Assembly: GCA_050732575.1 (NCBI GenBank)
Contig: JBOHRF010000364.1
Span: 1 to 5,419 of the forward strand
Reading direction: 5' to 3'
From: JBBDWZ01 sp050732575
GTDB lineage: Bacteria; Gemmatimonadota; Gemmatimonadetes; Longimicrobiales; RSA9
Length of the DNA: 5,419 bases
A program made the translations under genes and the position numbers. Position 1 is the first letter of the stretch; each line of letters begins with the position of its first letter. The notes below the pieces were generated by a model that saw nothing but the letters and a program-made list of their open reading frames with translations, ran no database searches and was not told where the DNA came from. Positions 1-5,311 of this stretch are shown one piece after another.

Positions 1-393
1 CCTCTTCCGGGTTTCGATGATTGGTTTCGGACTGGTGATGTGGCGGTGGTCGAAGATGCCTACTATCGCATTCTGGGTCGCACCAGCATCGACATCATCA
101 AGACGGGCGGCTTCAAGGTGTCTGCACTCGAGATCGAGGAAGTGTTGCGAACGCATCCGGCGGTAGCCGAGTGTGCCGTGGTGGGGCTGCCCGATGCGGA
201 ATGGGGCGAGCGCGTATGTGCTGCGCTGGAGCTTGGATCGGAACATGAGTTGACCCTGACCGAACTGCAGGACTGGTTACGGGAACGGCTGGCGCCTTAC
301 AAGATGCCGCGCGCCTTGCGCTGCGTGAGCGCGTTGCCGCGCAATGCCATGGGCAAGGTTGTCAAACCCGCTGTGAAAGATCTGTTCACATGA
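1..393 (+). CDS. matB: (Methyl)malonyl-CoA synthetase, ACSF3/MatB type, C-terminal 130 residues (5' end outside window)
   Basis: This is the C-terminal part of an ANL-superfamily acyl-CoA synthetase, which activates a carboxylate with ATP to an acyl-AMP and then to the CoA thioester. The frame is open from base 1, so the GTG at 40 is internal. Counting residues from base 1, WFRTGD (8-13) is motif A7 with the ribose-binding Asp13. GRTSIDIIKTGGFKVSALEIEE (26-47) spans motif A8 and the hinge. PRNAMGKVVK (113-122) is motif A10, with the probable catalytic Lys119. The run from GRTS to SALEIEE and the PRN.MGK ending resemble, from memory, human ACSF3 (malonyl/methylmalonyl-CoA synthetase) more than the GR.KD..I.GG.NVYP form of classical rhizobial MatB. 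The stop overlaps the start of a MatC-type carrier by 4 nt, which supports malonate or methylmalonate as substrate. The substrate pocket is not in the window, so specificity is inferred. Another short-chain acyl-CoA ligase is the alternative. Confidence 0.9.
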   Translation, partial: PLPGFDDWFRTGDVAVVEDAYYRILGRTSIDIIKTGGFKVSALEIEEVLRTHPAVAECAVVGLPDAEWGERVCAALELGSEHELTLTELQDWLRERLAPYKMPRALRCVSALPRNAMGKVVKPAVKDLFT

Positions 394-1634
394 ATGCAGC
401 GCTCGCATCGCTGATCGCCCTGGTAGTGGCCATCGTGTTGTCGATGGTCACGCGCATCAATGTGGGCATCATCGCGCTTGCCCTGGCCTGGCTGGTCGGT
501 GTGTACGTCGCGGACTTGAGTGCGGACGCCGTGGTGCGCGGCTTTCCGACTGCACTCTTCCTGACGCTGGCGGGAGTGACTCTGCTGTTTGCCGCGGCCG
601 ATGCCAACGACACGCTGGACCGCGCTGCCCATCGGGCGCTCCGCCTGGCGCGCGGGCAGGCGCGACTCCTGCCCATCTTTTTCTTCTTTATTGCCGCCGC
701 CATTTGCAGTGTGGGGCCGGGTGCCCCGGCCACGGTGGCGCTGGTCGCGCCGCTGGCCATGGCAACCGGCATGCGCGCGGGTGTGTCGCCCTTTCTCATT
801 GCCCTTATGGTTGGCAACGGCGCCAACGCGGGCAACCTCTCGCCCGTGAGCTCTGTGGGCGTGATCGCCAACACGAAGATGGCTGAAGCGGGAATGGTCG
901 GACACGAGGGCAAGGTATTCCTGGCCAACTTCCTGGTTCACCTGCTGGTCAGCGCAGCAGCGTACATCTTGCTGCGCGGCTGGAAGCCCTCGGGTGAGGT
1001 TGAGCCGGTCCCGTCCCGCCCGGCCGCCATGACACGAGCACAGGTCTTCACCGCTGCCGTGGTCGTGGCCTGGATCGCCAGCGTCCTGTTCCTCAAGGTG
1101 AATCTGGGCCTCAGCGCTTTCACCGGGCTGGCACTGCTGGTGGTTGCGCGCGCCGTGGCCGATACACAGGCCGTCAAACGCGCACCCTGGGGTGTCATCA
1201 TTATGGTTTGCGGCGTGAGTACGCTGCTGGCCGTTCTGGAAGCCACGGGTGGCATGGAGTTGTTCACGTCCATTCTTTCGAACCTGGCTACGCCGGGTAC
1301 TGTGAATGGCGTCATCGCCTTCGTCACCGGCTTGATTTCCACGTATAGCAGCACATCCGGTGTGGTGTTGCCAGCCTTCCTGCCCACCGTGCCTGGACTG
1401 GTGCAAAACCTGGGTGGCGGTGACCCGGTGGCCGTGGCACTGAGCATCAACATCGGCTCGGCACTGGTCGATGTATCGCCGCTCTCGACATCGGGTGCGC
1501 TCTGCCTGGCGGCGGTGCCGGACCCCGCGGTGGCGGCCAAATTGTTTCGGCAGCTGTTGGCCTGGGGTTTGTCCATGACGATGGTGGGCGCCATCACCTC
1601 CCAATTGTTTGCCGGCATCCTGGCGCGTTTGTGA
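390..1634 (+). CDS. matC: MatC-type dicarboxylate (malonate) carrier
   Basis: This is a 414-residue polytopic inner-membrane protein, probably importing malonate or a related dicarboxylate. Hydrophobic segments lie near residues 3-21, 24-42, 52-70, 92-109, 113-127, 132-150, 177-195, 218-236, 238-254, 267-285, 303-318, 345-362 and 386-411, giving roughly 11-13 membrane or re-entrant segments. The N-terminal third (MN.AL..LIALVVAIVLSM...INVGIIALA) resembles the MatC N-terminal domain of the ion-transporter superfamily. The polar glycine-rich stretches GNGANAGNLSPVSSVG (142-157) and STYSSTSG (317-324) plus VDVSPLSTSG (360-369) look like the substrate and cation loops of the two pseudo-symmetric halves. 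The ATG lies inside the ATGA overlap with the synthetase stop, so the two are very likely translationally coupled. Its TGA stop is the first three bases of a 7-bp repeat array. Length is close to known MatC proteins. Malonate specificity rests on family resemblance and the neighbour. A citrate/C4-dicarboxylate carrier is the alternative. Confidence 0.88.
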   Translation: MNAALASLIALVVAIVLSMVTRINVGIIALALAWLVGVYVADLSADAVVRGFPTALFLTLAGVTLLFAAADANDTLDRAAHRALRLARGQARLLPIFFFFIAAAICSVGPGAPATVALVAPLAMATGMRAGVSPFLIALMVGNGANAGNLSPVSSVGVIANTKMAEAGMVGHEGKVFLANFLVHLLVSAAAYILLRGWKPSGEVEPVPSRPAAMTRAQVFTAAVVVAWIASVLFLKVNLGLSAFTGLALLVVARAVADTQAVKRAPWGVIIMVCGVSTLLAVLEATGGMELFTSILSNLATPGTVNGVIAFVTGLISTYSSTSGVVLPAFLPTVPGLVQNLGGGDPVAVALSINIGSALVDVSPLSTSGALCLAAVPDPAVAAKLFRQLLAWGLSMTMVGAITSQLFAGILARL

Positions 1635-1645
1635 CGCGTGACGGG
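1632..1645 (+). repeat. 7-bp tandem repeat, two units (TGACGCG, TGACGGG), at the matC stop codon
   Basis: Two adjacent heptamers occur here, the second with one mismatch. The first three bases are the matC stop codon. They run straight into an 8-bp palindrome, GTCATGAC (1645-1652). This is the shortest of the heptamer arrays in the window and is recognisable mainly because longer copies occur at 3472-3506, 4100-4120 and 4220-4261. Confidence 0.6.
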
Positions 1646-1670
1646 TCATGACATCAGACCTGCTGTTCAG

Positions 1671-1695
1671 GATGGGCGTGGCCCCCATTCTTATT
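1671..1695 (+). terminator. Possible weak Rho-independent terminator after matC
   Basis: ATGGG (1672-1676) can pair with CCCAT (1684-1688), or GGGC with GCCC around a 3-nt loop. A T-rich stretch TTCTTATT (1688-1695) follows. The stem is short and the T tract is interrupted, so this is only a candidate. It lies about 37 nt beyond the matC stop, where a terminator would be expected before the peptidase leader. Confidence 0.3.
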
Positions 1696-1781
1696 GACCT
1701 ACTCAGGGCCGTCACTGCACACGCTTTCGCATGGGCATGGAACCGGCAGATCCGGGTGATGGTAGGTCAACTCGAGCGGCC

Positions 1782-1787
1782 TATACT
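1782..1787 (+). promoter_or_regulatory. Candidate -10 box for the M24 peptidase gene
   Basis: TATACT matches the sigma-70 -10 consensus at five of six positions. It sits in an otherwise GC-rich stretch between two GGCC blocks (GGCC-TATACTC-GGCC). No convincing -35 hexamer lies 16-18 nt upstream. A start near 1794 would give a leader of about 85 nt. The rest of the 1635-1878 gap shows a 9-bp inverted repeat (TTGACCTAC at 1694-1702, GTAGGTCAA at 1762-1770), which at this length could be chance. Confidence 0.35.
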
Positions 1788-1868
1788 CGGCCGTCAGAAT
1801 GTCATTACCAGGCCGCGCATCCGGTTGGCCGCGCCACCTGGCGGAGCTGGAGGGCATGACACAACCAT

Positions 1869-1873
1869 GAGGA
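1869..1873 (+). promoter_or_regulatory. Ribosome binding site deciding the peptidase start
   Basis: GAGGA lies 5 nt before the ATG at 1879. An in-frame ATG at 1867 has its own purine block GGAGGG (1849-1854), but with a long 12-nt spacing. The open frame reaches back to 1648, but that start lacks a site and would add 77 residues of non-conserved sequence before the signal peptide. Confidence 0.55.
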
Positions 1874-1878
1874 ACACC

Positions 1879-3447
1879 ATGACGCATCAGAAATCCTCGC
1901 CCGCGAGCTGGATCGCGCTGACATGTGTGGCCGTGTTAGCCGGCGTAGCACCGCTAGCCGCGCAATCCGGTGGCGACGGAGAGTCTGCCTTGACCTGGCG
2001 CATCCCTACATTGCCGCCTCCCAAACCGATCTCGATGGAAGAGTATGCCGCGCGCCGCCGTGCGCTGGCTGATGGCATGAGTGAAGGTGTCCTGATTGTG
2101 TTCGGCGCACGTGCGCCTGCGTATGACTACATGCCGTACCAACAAAACCCGAACTTCCGTTTTCTCACCGGCATCGACGAGCCGGATGCGGCACTGGTTG
2201 TCTTCAAGTCCGGTGGCCGGGTGGAGGAATGGCTGTTCGTGCAGTCGCGCAGTCCTGCGCGCGAAGTGTGGGAGGGTGCACGCCTGGGCCCGCAGGGTGC
2301 ACGCGAGCAGACCGGCATTGAGGCACAAACCAATGACCGCGTATTGATGGTGCTGGATTCACTGTTGAACGTGCGGCCCGTGTTGCACGCTCTGGATGCG
2401 CCGCCCGCGGAAATGGCGCCGGGCACCGACCTGAGCTACGACCAGCAGGTGCTGGCTCGGGTTGTGGCCAGGCGTCCGCAGACGCGAGTACAAACCGTGG
2501 ACAGTACGATCCATCGGTTGCGCGCGCGCAAATCGCCGGTGGAGTTGGATCGCATTCGGCGCGCCGTCTACATCTCCGCGGAAGCGCATCGGCAGGCCAT
2601 GCAGGCCACCGAGCCCCGCCTGAACGAGTTCGAGATCCGCTCGCTGGTCGAGTATTACTTCCTGCGTAATGGCGGCGATGGCCCGGCCTACGCATCTATC
2701 GTCGGATCCGGGCCCAACTCCACCACGCTCCACTACAATGCTGATGACCGCTGCATGAACGATGGGGAAGTGCTGCTGTTCGATGTGGGCGCGTATTTCC
2801 AGGGTTATGCAGCCGATGTCACGCGCACCATCCCGGTGAACGGCAAATTCACGCCCGAGCAGCGGTCTATTTATGAGATCGTACTGGCGGCACAAAAAGC
2901 CGCGGAAACGCGAATCCGGCGCGGTGCGCGCTGGAACGAGCTGACGCAAGCCGCAAATGTCGAGCTGAGCAATGGCCTGGCCCGCCTCGGTCTGATCGAT
3001 GCGCCCGACGCCCAATACGACTGCGGCACGGCAGCCGCTCCGCGCAAATGTCTGCAATATCGTATGTTCTACATGCACGGACTGGGACATGGCGTGGGCC
3101 TGGAGGTACACGATCCCGATATCTCGACCACGGCCGGATTCCAGCCCGGCAGTGCAGTCACCATCGAGCCCGGCCTCTACGTCCGCGCCGACGTCTTCGA
3201 TCACCTGCCGGACACGCCCGACAACCGAGCCCTGATCCAGCGCCGGCGCGCCACACTCACGCGCTACCAGAACATCGGTGTGCGTATCGAGGACGTCTAC
3301 ATTTTCGATGAGAACGGCGTGGAACGCGCCAGCCGCGGCGCGCCGCGCGAAATCGCGGAGATCGAGTCGTTGATGCGCGAGTCCACCCCGGCGGCCGCCG
3401 GCCGGCGCGCCGATGTGGTGGGCTGGCGGTGCCCCGTTCGCAGTTGA
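1879..3447 (+). CDS. Exported M24 metallopeptidase, aminopeptidase P / Xaa-Pro dipeptidase type
   Basis: From the ATG at 1879 the product has 522 residues. It begins with a Sec-type signal peptide (hydrophobic core about 11-27, probable cleavage around PLAAQ at 25-29), so it likely works in the periplasm or outside. An AMP_N-like domain follows (about 51-200; PYQQNPNFRFLTGIDEPDA at 86-104 is typical), then the pita-bread catalytic domain. By the E. coli PepP pattern the dimetal ligands are Asp302 (FDVGA), Asp313 (AADVTRT), His404 (HGLGHGVG), Glu430 (TIEPGLY) and Glu471 (RIEDVY). The auxiliary histidines 285, 400 and 411 are also present, so it should be active, removing N-terminal residues next to proline or cleaving X-Pro dipeptides. 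A segment before the His motif carries Cys382 and Cys391, and Cys518 is near the end. The ATG at 1867 is a possible alternative start. The gene stands alone and converges on the small minus-strand gene. Exact specificity cannot be read. Confidence 0.93.
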   Translation: MTHQKSSPASWIALTCVAVLAGVAPLAAQSGGDGESALTWRIPTLPPPKPISMEEYAARRRALADGMSEGVLIVFGARAPAYDYMPYQQNPNFRFLTGIDEPDAALVVFKSGGRVEEWLFVQSRSPAREVWEGARLGPQGAREQTGIEAQTNDRVLMVLDSLLNVRPVLHALDAPPAEMAPGTDLSYDQQVLARVVARRPQTRVQTVDSTIHRLRARKSPVELDRIRRAVYISAEAHRQAMQATEPRLNEFEIRSLVEYYFLRNGGDGPAYASIVGSGPNSTTLHYNADDRCMNDGEVLLFDVGAYFQGYAADVTRTIPVNGKFTPEQRSIYEIVLAAQKAAETRIRRGARWNELTQAANVELSNGLARLGLIDAPDAQYDCGTAAAPRKCLQYRMFYMHGLGHGVGLEVHDPDISTTAGFQPGSAVTIEPGLYVRADVFDHLPDTPDNRALIQRRRATLTRYQNIGVRIEDVYIFDENGVERASRGAPREIAEIESLMRESTPAAAGRRADVVGWRCPVRS

Positions 3448-3451
3448 GCGG

Positions 3452-3506
3452 CGCGTGACGCTGCCGCAGTTACGCGTCCCGCGTCACGCGTCACGCGTCA
3501 CGGTCC
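3452..3506. repeat. Heptamer array with inverted unit between two convergent stops; possible bidirectional terminator
   Basis: On the plus strand 3472-3506 holds five 7-bp units: ACGCGTC, CCGCGTC, ACGCGTC, ACGCGTC and the degenerate ACGGTCC. An inverted copy, CGCGTGACG (3452-3460), precedes them and can pair perfectly with CGTCACGCG at 3482-3490 or 3489-3497. The 9-bp GC-rich stem lies between the peptidase stop (3447) and the stop of the minus-strand gene (3508). It could end both transcripts, although no T tract follows on either strand, so intrinsic termination is unproven. The array nearly fills the 60-nt gap. Confidence 0.75.
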
Positions 3507-3507
3507 C

Positions 3508-4083
3508 TCACATCCGAGGTGTGAACATGACATGCGCCTTGGCCGTCCCCGGCATCATCAGCCAGGGCGAGTTGCCTTCCGGGCGCGTGGGCAGGCCAGT
3601 CGTTTCTGCAGTGGCAAACGGAACGTAGATGACGTACAGCGAGCGCGGATTGGGCGAGGTGCCGTCGGCGGCGGGTTTGCCCGCCGCGGTCAGGCTGTAC
3701 AACGCGGCCGGGCCTTTTGCCATTTTCAATTTGCCGTTGTCGATCTCCGCATACCGCGCGCTGTCCACGTTGGTCACGCCCTGGGCGCGCAGCTCGCGGC
3801 CGCGCAGCATGAACGGCTCGAGTGAGTCGTGATAGCAGGCCACGTGGAAGCGCTCGTCACTGGGATCGTCGGCCAGGCAGATGAATGTGTTCTTGCCCTG
3901 GCGCAAGGTAACCAATCCAGTCTTGCCTGCCGCGTAGCCAAACACGGTTGCATCCGCGCGAAACTGCGCCGGCAATGGACCGACGGCCGCCGTAATCTGA
4001 GTCTCCGCGGGCAGCGGAGCTTGCGCGCACAATAGCGTAGGCAATGCCAGCGCAATAGCGGCCGCAACCGTTCCCGTTCTCAT
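3508..4083 (-). CDS. Small exported protein of unknown function (191 aa)
   Basis: I do not recognise a named family. The ATG at 4083 has a good ribosome site (GGAGGG, complement of 4088-4093) 4 nt away. Residues 1-22 form a clear signal peptide (MRTGTVAAAIALALPTLLCA, cleavage probably after CAQA). Cys19 lacks a proper lipobox because Leu precedes it, so a soluble secreted or periplasmic protein is favoured. The mature part, about 169 residues, has no transmembrane segment. Cys69 (NTFICLADDP) and Cys83 (HVACYHDSLEPF) could form a disulfide after export. The C-terminal part is rich in Pro and Gly (GLPTRPEGNSPWLMMPG, 163-179), ending AKAHVMF. This pattern of ordered motifs looks like a conserved domain and not a chance frame. 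It lies downstream of the propeller gene in the same direction with a 158-nt gap, and converges on the peptidase. Function is unknown. Confidence 0.82.
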   Translation of the reverse strand: MRTGTVAAAIALALPTLLCAQAPLPAETQITAAVGPLPAQFRADATVFGYAAGKTGLVTLRQGKNTFICLADDPSDERFHVACYHDSLEPFMLRGRELRAQGVTNVDSARYAEIDNGKLKMAKGPAALYSLTAAGKPAADGTSPNPRSLYVIYVPFATAETTGLPTRPEGNSPWLMMPGTAKAHVMFTPRM

Positions 4084-4099
4084 TGTGCCCTCCGGTGAG

Positions 4100-4120
4100 T
4101 GACGCGTGACGCGTGACGCG
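4100..4120 (+). repeat. Three perfect TGACGCG units upstream of the small exported gene
   Basis: Three identical tandem copies occur at 4100-4106, 4107-4113 and 4114-4120. A diverged half-unit (GGTGAGT) lies on the left, next to the ribosome site of the minus-strand gene. On that gene's strand they read CGCGTCA three times, so they would lie in its 5' leader. They are inverted relative to the array at 4220-4261. Nearby is a perfect 10-bp palindrome, GCGGGCCCGC (4133-4142). The remainder of the 4084-4219 gap shows no gene and no convincing promoter; TATATG on the minus strand (4182-4177) is only a weak -10 candidate. Confidence 0.8.
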
Positions 4121-4219
4121 AAAACTGCAGGGGCGGGCCCGCTTGCGCCAGATCACTAGAGCCACGCGCAAACTTGCATATAGCTGGAGTCCATCCCCAG
4201 CAGCACTTCGCGCGCCGAG

Positions 4220-4261
4220 GTCACGCGTCCCGCGTCCCGCGTCACTCGTCCCGCGTCCCGC
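4220..4261. repeat. Six-unit heptamer array with a 21-bp higher-order duplication, overlapping a gene end
   Basis: The plus-strand units are GTCACGC, GTCCCGC, GTCCCGC, GTCACTC, GTCCCGC and GTCCCGC. The A-C-C order of the fourth base is repeated, so 4220-4240 and 4241-4261 are 21-bp duplicates differing at one base. The minus-strand propeller gene stops at 4242, so its stop codon and last six residues are encoded within this array. Confidence 0.85.
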
Positions 4262-5225
4262 TCAGTCGTTTCAACCCTGAGCCATCCGCATTGACCACCC
4301 AGATGGAGCGTTCGGCGCCCTGCATGCCATCAGGCAAGTGCACGAACACGATGCGTGTGCCATCGGGTGACCAGCGCGGGTCGATGGCATCACCGCGCTC
4401 CATGGAGAGGATGTGTTGCTGGTTCGAGCCATCGGCGTTCATGACAAATAGCTCGGTCCGGCCATTGCGCCAGGACATAAACGCGATGCGGTTGCCATCG
4501 GGCGACCAGGAGGGGTGCATGCCATTGGCGGGCTCATGGGTCAGGCGCTGCAGTGCGCCGCCCTCGGCTGGCATCACGTGCACGTCGCGTTGCACGTGCA
4601 AGGCCAGCTTGCGACCGTCGGGAGAAAAAACCGGAAACCAGCTGGCATTGGTCTGCGTGAGACGCGTTTCACCCGTGCCATCCCGCTTGATGGAGTAGAC
4701 GTCGAAGCCCGTGCCTGCGCGATCGGACATGAAGACCAAATGTTGGCCGTCGGGCGACCAGCTGGCTGCTACATCGCGGGCCGGGTGTTGCGTCAAGCGG
4801 CGCACGTTCGTGCCGTCCACGTCCATGATGTAGATGTCAAAGCCGTCTGCGCGGTCGGAGTCAAAGGCAATACTGCGTCCATCGGGTGATAGTTGCGGAT
4901 AACCTTCACTCGATGGCATCCGCGTCAGGCGCGTCGGGTTGTTGCCGTCCGCATCCATGATGTACAACTCGCTGTTGCCATCGCGCTCGGAGAAAAACGC
5001 TATGCGTGTGCCATCAGCGGACCAGGATGGCGCACCATCGCGCGGGCCGGTGGCCACGGGGCCGGTGTCAGAGCGGCGCAACCAGATCCCGACCACGACC
5101 ACCACTACCAGCACCAATGCCAGCGCGGCCGCCCAAACCAGCCAGCCACGGCGACGCGCCGGGCGCGCGGGCGCCGTTTGCTTCTGGCGGCGTTTCTCCT
5201 TTCGAATCTGCCTGCTGCGGCCCAC
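4242..5225 (-). CDS. Membrane-anchored TolB/PD40-type six-bladed beta-propeller protein
   Basis: This is a 327-residue protein with a highly basic N-terminus (1-26), one transmembrane helix (about 28-49, including a run of six valines) and a C-terminal propeller. By the positive-inside rule the propeller faces the periplasm. Six PD40 blades start near residues 65, 109, 153, 197, 237 and 282. Each has a W/F/L-S-x-DG core (PSWSADG, PQLSPDG, ASWSPDG, PVFSPDG, PSWSPDG, PRWSPDG), and most end in a YIMD/VMNADG strand-loop. The blades resemble the C-terminal propeller of TolB, but TolB is a soluble periplasmic protein with an extra N-terminal domain and Tol-Pal neighbours, neither of which is seen here, so the symbol tolB is not warranted. 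A scaffold or ligand-binding role is likely; the partner is unknown. The start is GTG at 5225 with only a weak purine-rich site (GAGAG) upstream. The C-terminus LSGTRDE runs into the repeat array. Confidence 0.9.
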   Translation of the reverse strand: MGRSRQIRKEKRRQKQTAPARPARRRGWLVWAAALALVLVVVVVVGIWLRRSDTGPVATGPRDGAPSWSADGTRIAFFSERDGNSELYIMDADGNNPTRLTRMPSSEGYPQLSPDGRSIAFDSDRADGFDIYIMDVDGTNVRRLTQHPARDVAASWSPDGQHLVFMSDRAGTGFDVYSIKRDGTGETRLTQTNASWFPVFSPDGRKLALHVQRDVHVMPAEGGALQRLTHEPANGMHPSWSPDGNRIAFMSWRNGRTELFVMNADGSNQQHILSMERGDAIDPRWSPDGTRIVFVHLPDGMQGAERSIWVVNADGSGLKRLSGTRDE

Positions 5226-5258
5226 GCTCTCGTTGCCTCTGGTCGGTTCGCGGTTAGG

Positions 5259-5270
5259 TGGTAGAATATA
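5259..5270. promoter_or_regulatory. Candidate divergent promoter core for the propeller and dehydrogenase genes
   Basis: This is the only AT-rich island in the 86-nt divergent gap. On the plus strand it reads TGG-TAGAAT, an extended -10 form with five of six matches (5262-5267), suiting the dehydrogenase gene with a start near 5274. On the minus strand the same bases give TATATT (5270-5265), also five of six, suiting the propeller gene. No strong -35 is visible on either side. Confidence 0.45.
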
Positions 5271-5300
5271 CCCTTCCTCGGTGCCATCCCCGAGCCGATT

Positions 5301-5304
5301 GGAG
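5301..5304 (+). promoter_or_regulatory. Ribosome binding site of the dehydrogenase gene
   Basis: GGAG lies 7 nt before the ATG at 5312, a normal spacing. It supports this start for the truncated gene at the window edge. Confidence 0.6.
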
Positions 5305-5311
5305 CTGCATC

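Noticed and set aside
297..1715. A 472-residue open frame on the minus strand across matC
   Set aside because: It is the antisense shadow of a high-GC gene: its product is dominated by His, Gln, Arg and Gly without domains or hydrophobic pattern, whereas the plus strand gives a coherent transporter.
1648..1878. N-terminal extension of the peptidase to the ATG at 1648
   Set aside because: It would place 77 non-conserved residues before a clear signal peptide, overlaps a candidate terminator and -10 box, and has no ribosome site; GAGGA before 1879 is better.
2359..3204. Minus-strand open frame of 281 codons inside the peptidase gene
   Set aside because: The plus strand carries all M24 motifs here. 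The antisense product has no recognisable motif or ribosome site.
4020..4083. Lipoprotein signal in the small exported protein (Cys19) and in the peptidase (Cys16)
   Set aside because: Neither cysteine is preceded by a valid lipobox (Leu or Thr at -1), and the peptidase cysteine is inside the hydrophobic core.
3472..4261. Heptamer arrays as a CRISPR array
   Set aside because: Units are 7 bp and directly tandem with no spacers. There are no cas genes.
4320..5040. Recurring CCATCGGG(T/C)GACCAG-like DNA repeats
   Set aside because: These are the codons of the W-SPDG motif of successive PD40 propeller blades, explained by the protein and not a separate DNA element.
5095..5125. GTG/GTC trinucleotide run in the propeller gene as a phase-variable microsatellite
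   Set aside because: It encodes valines of the transmembrane helix, is imperfect, and length changes by whole codons would not switch the frame.
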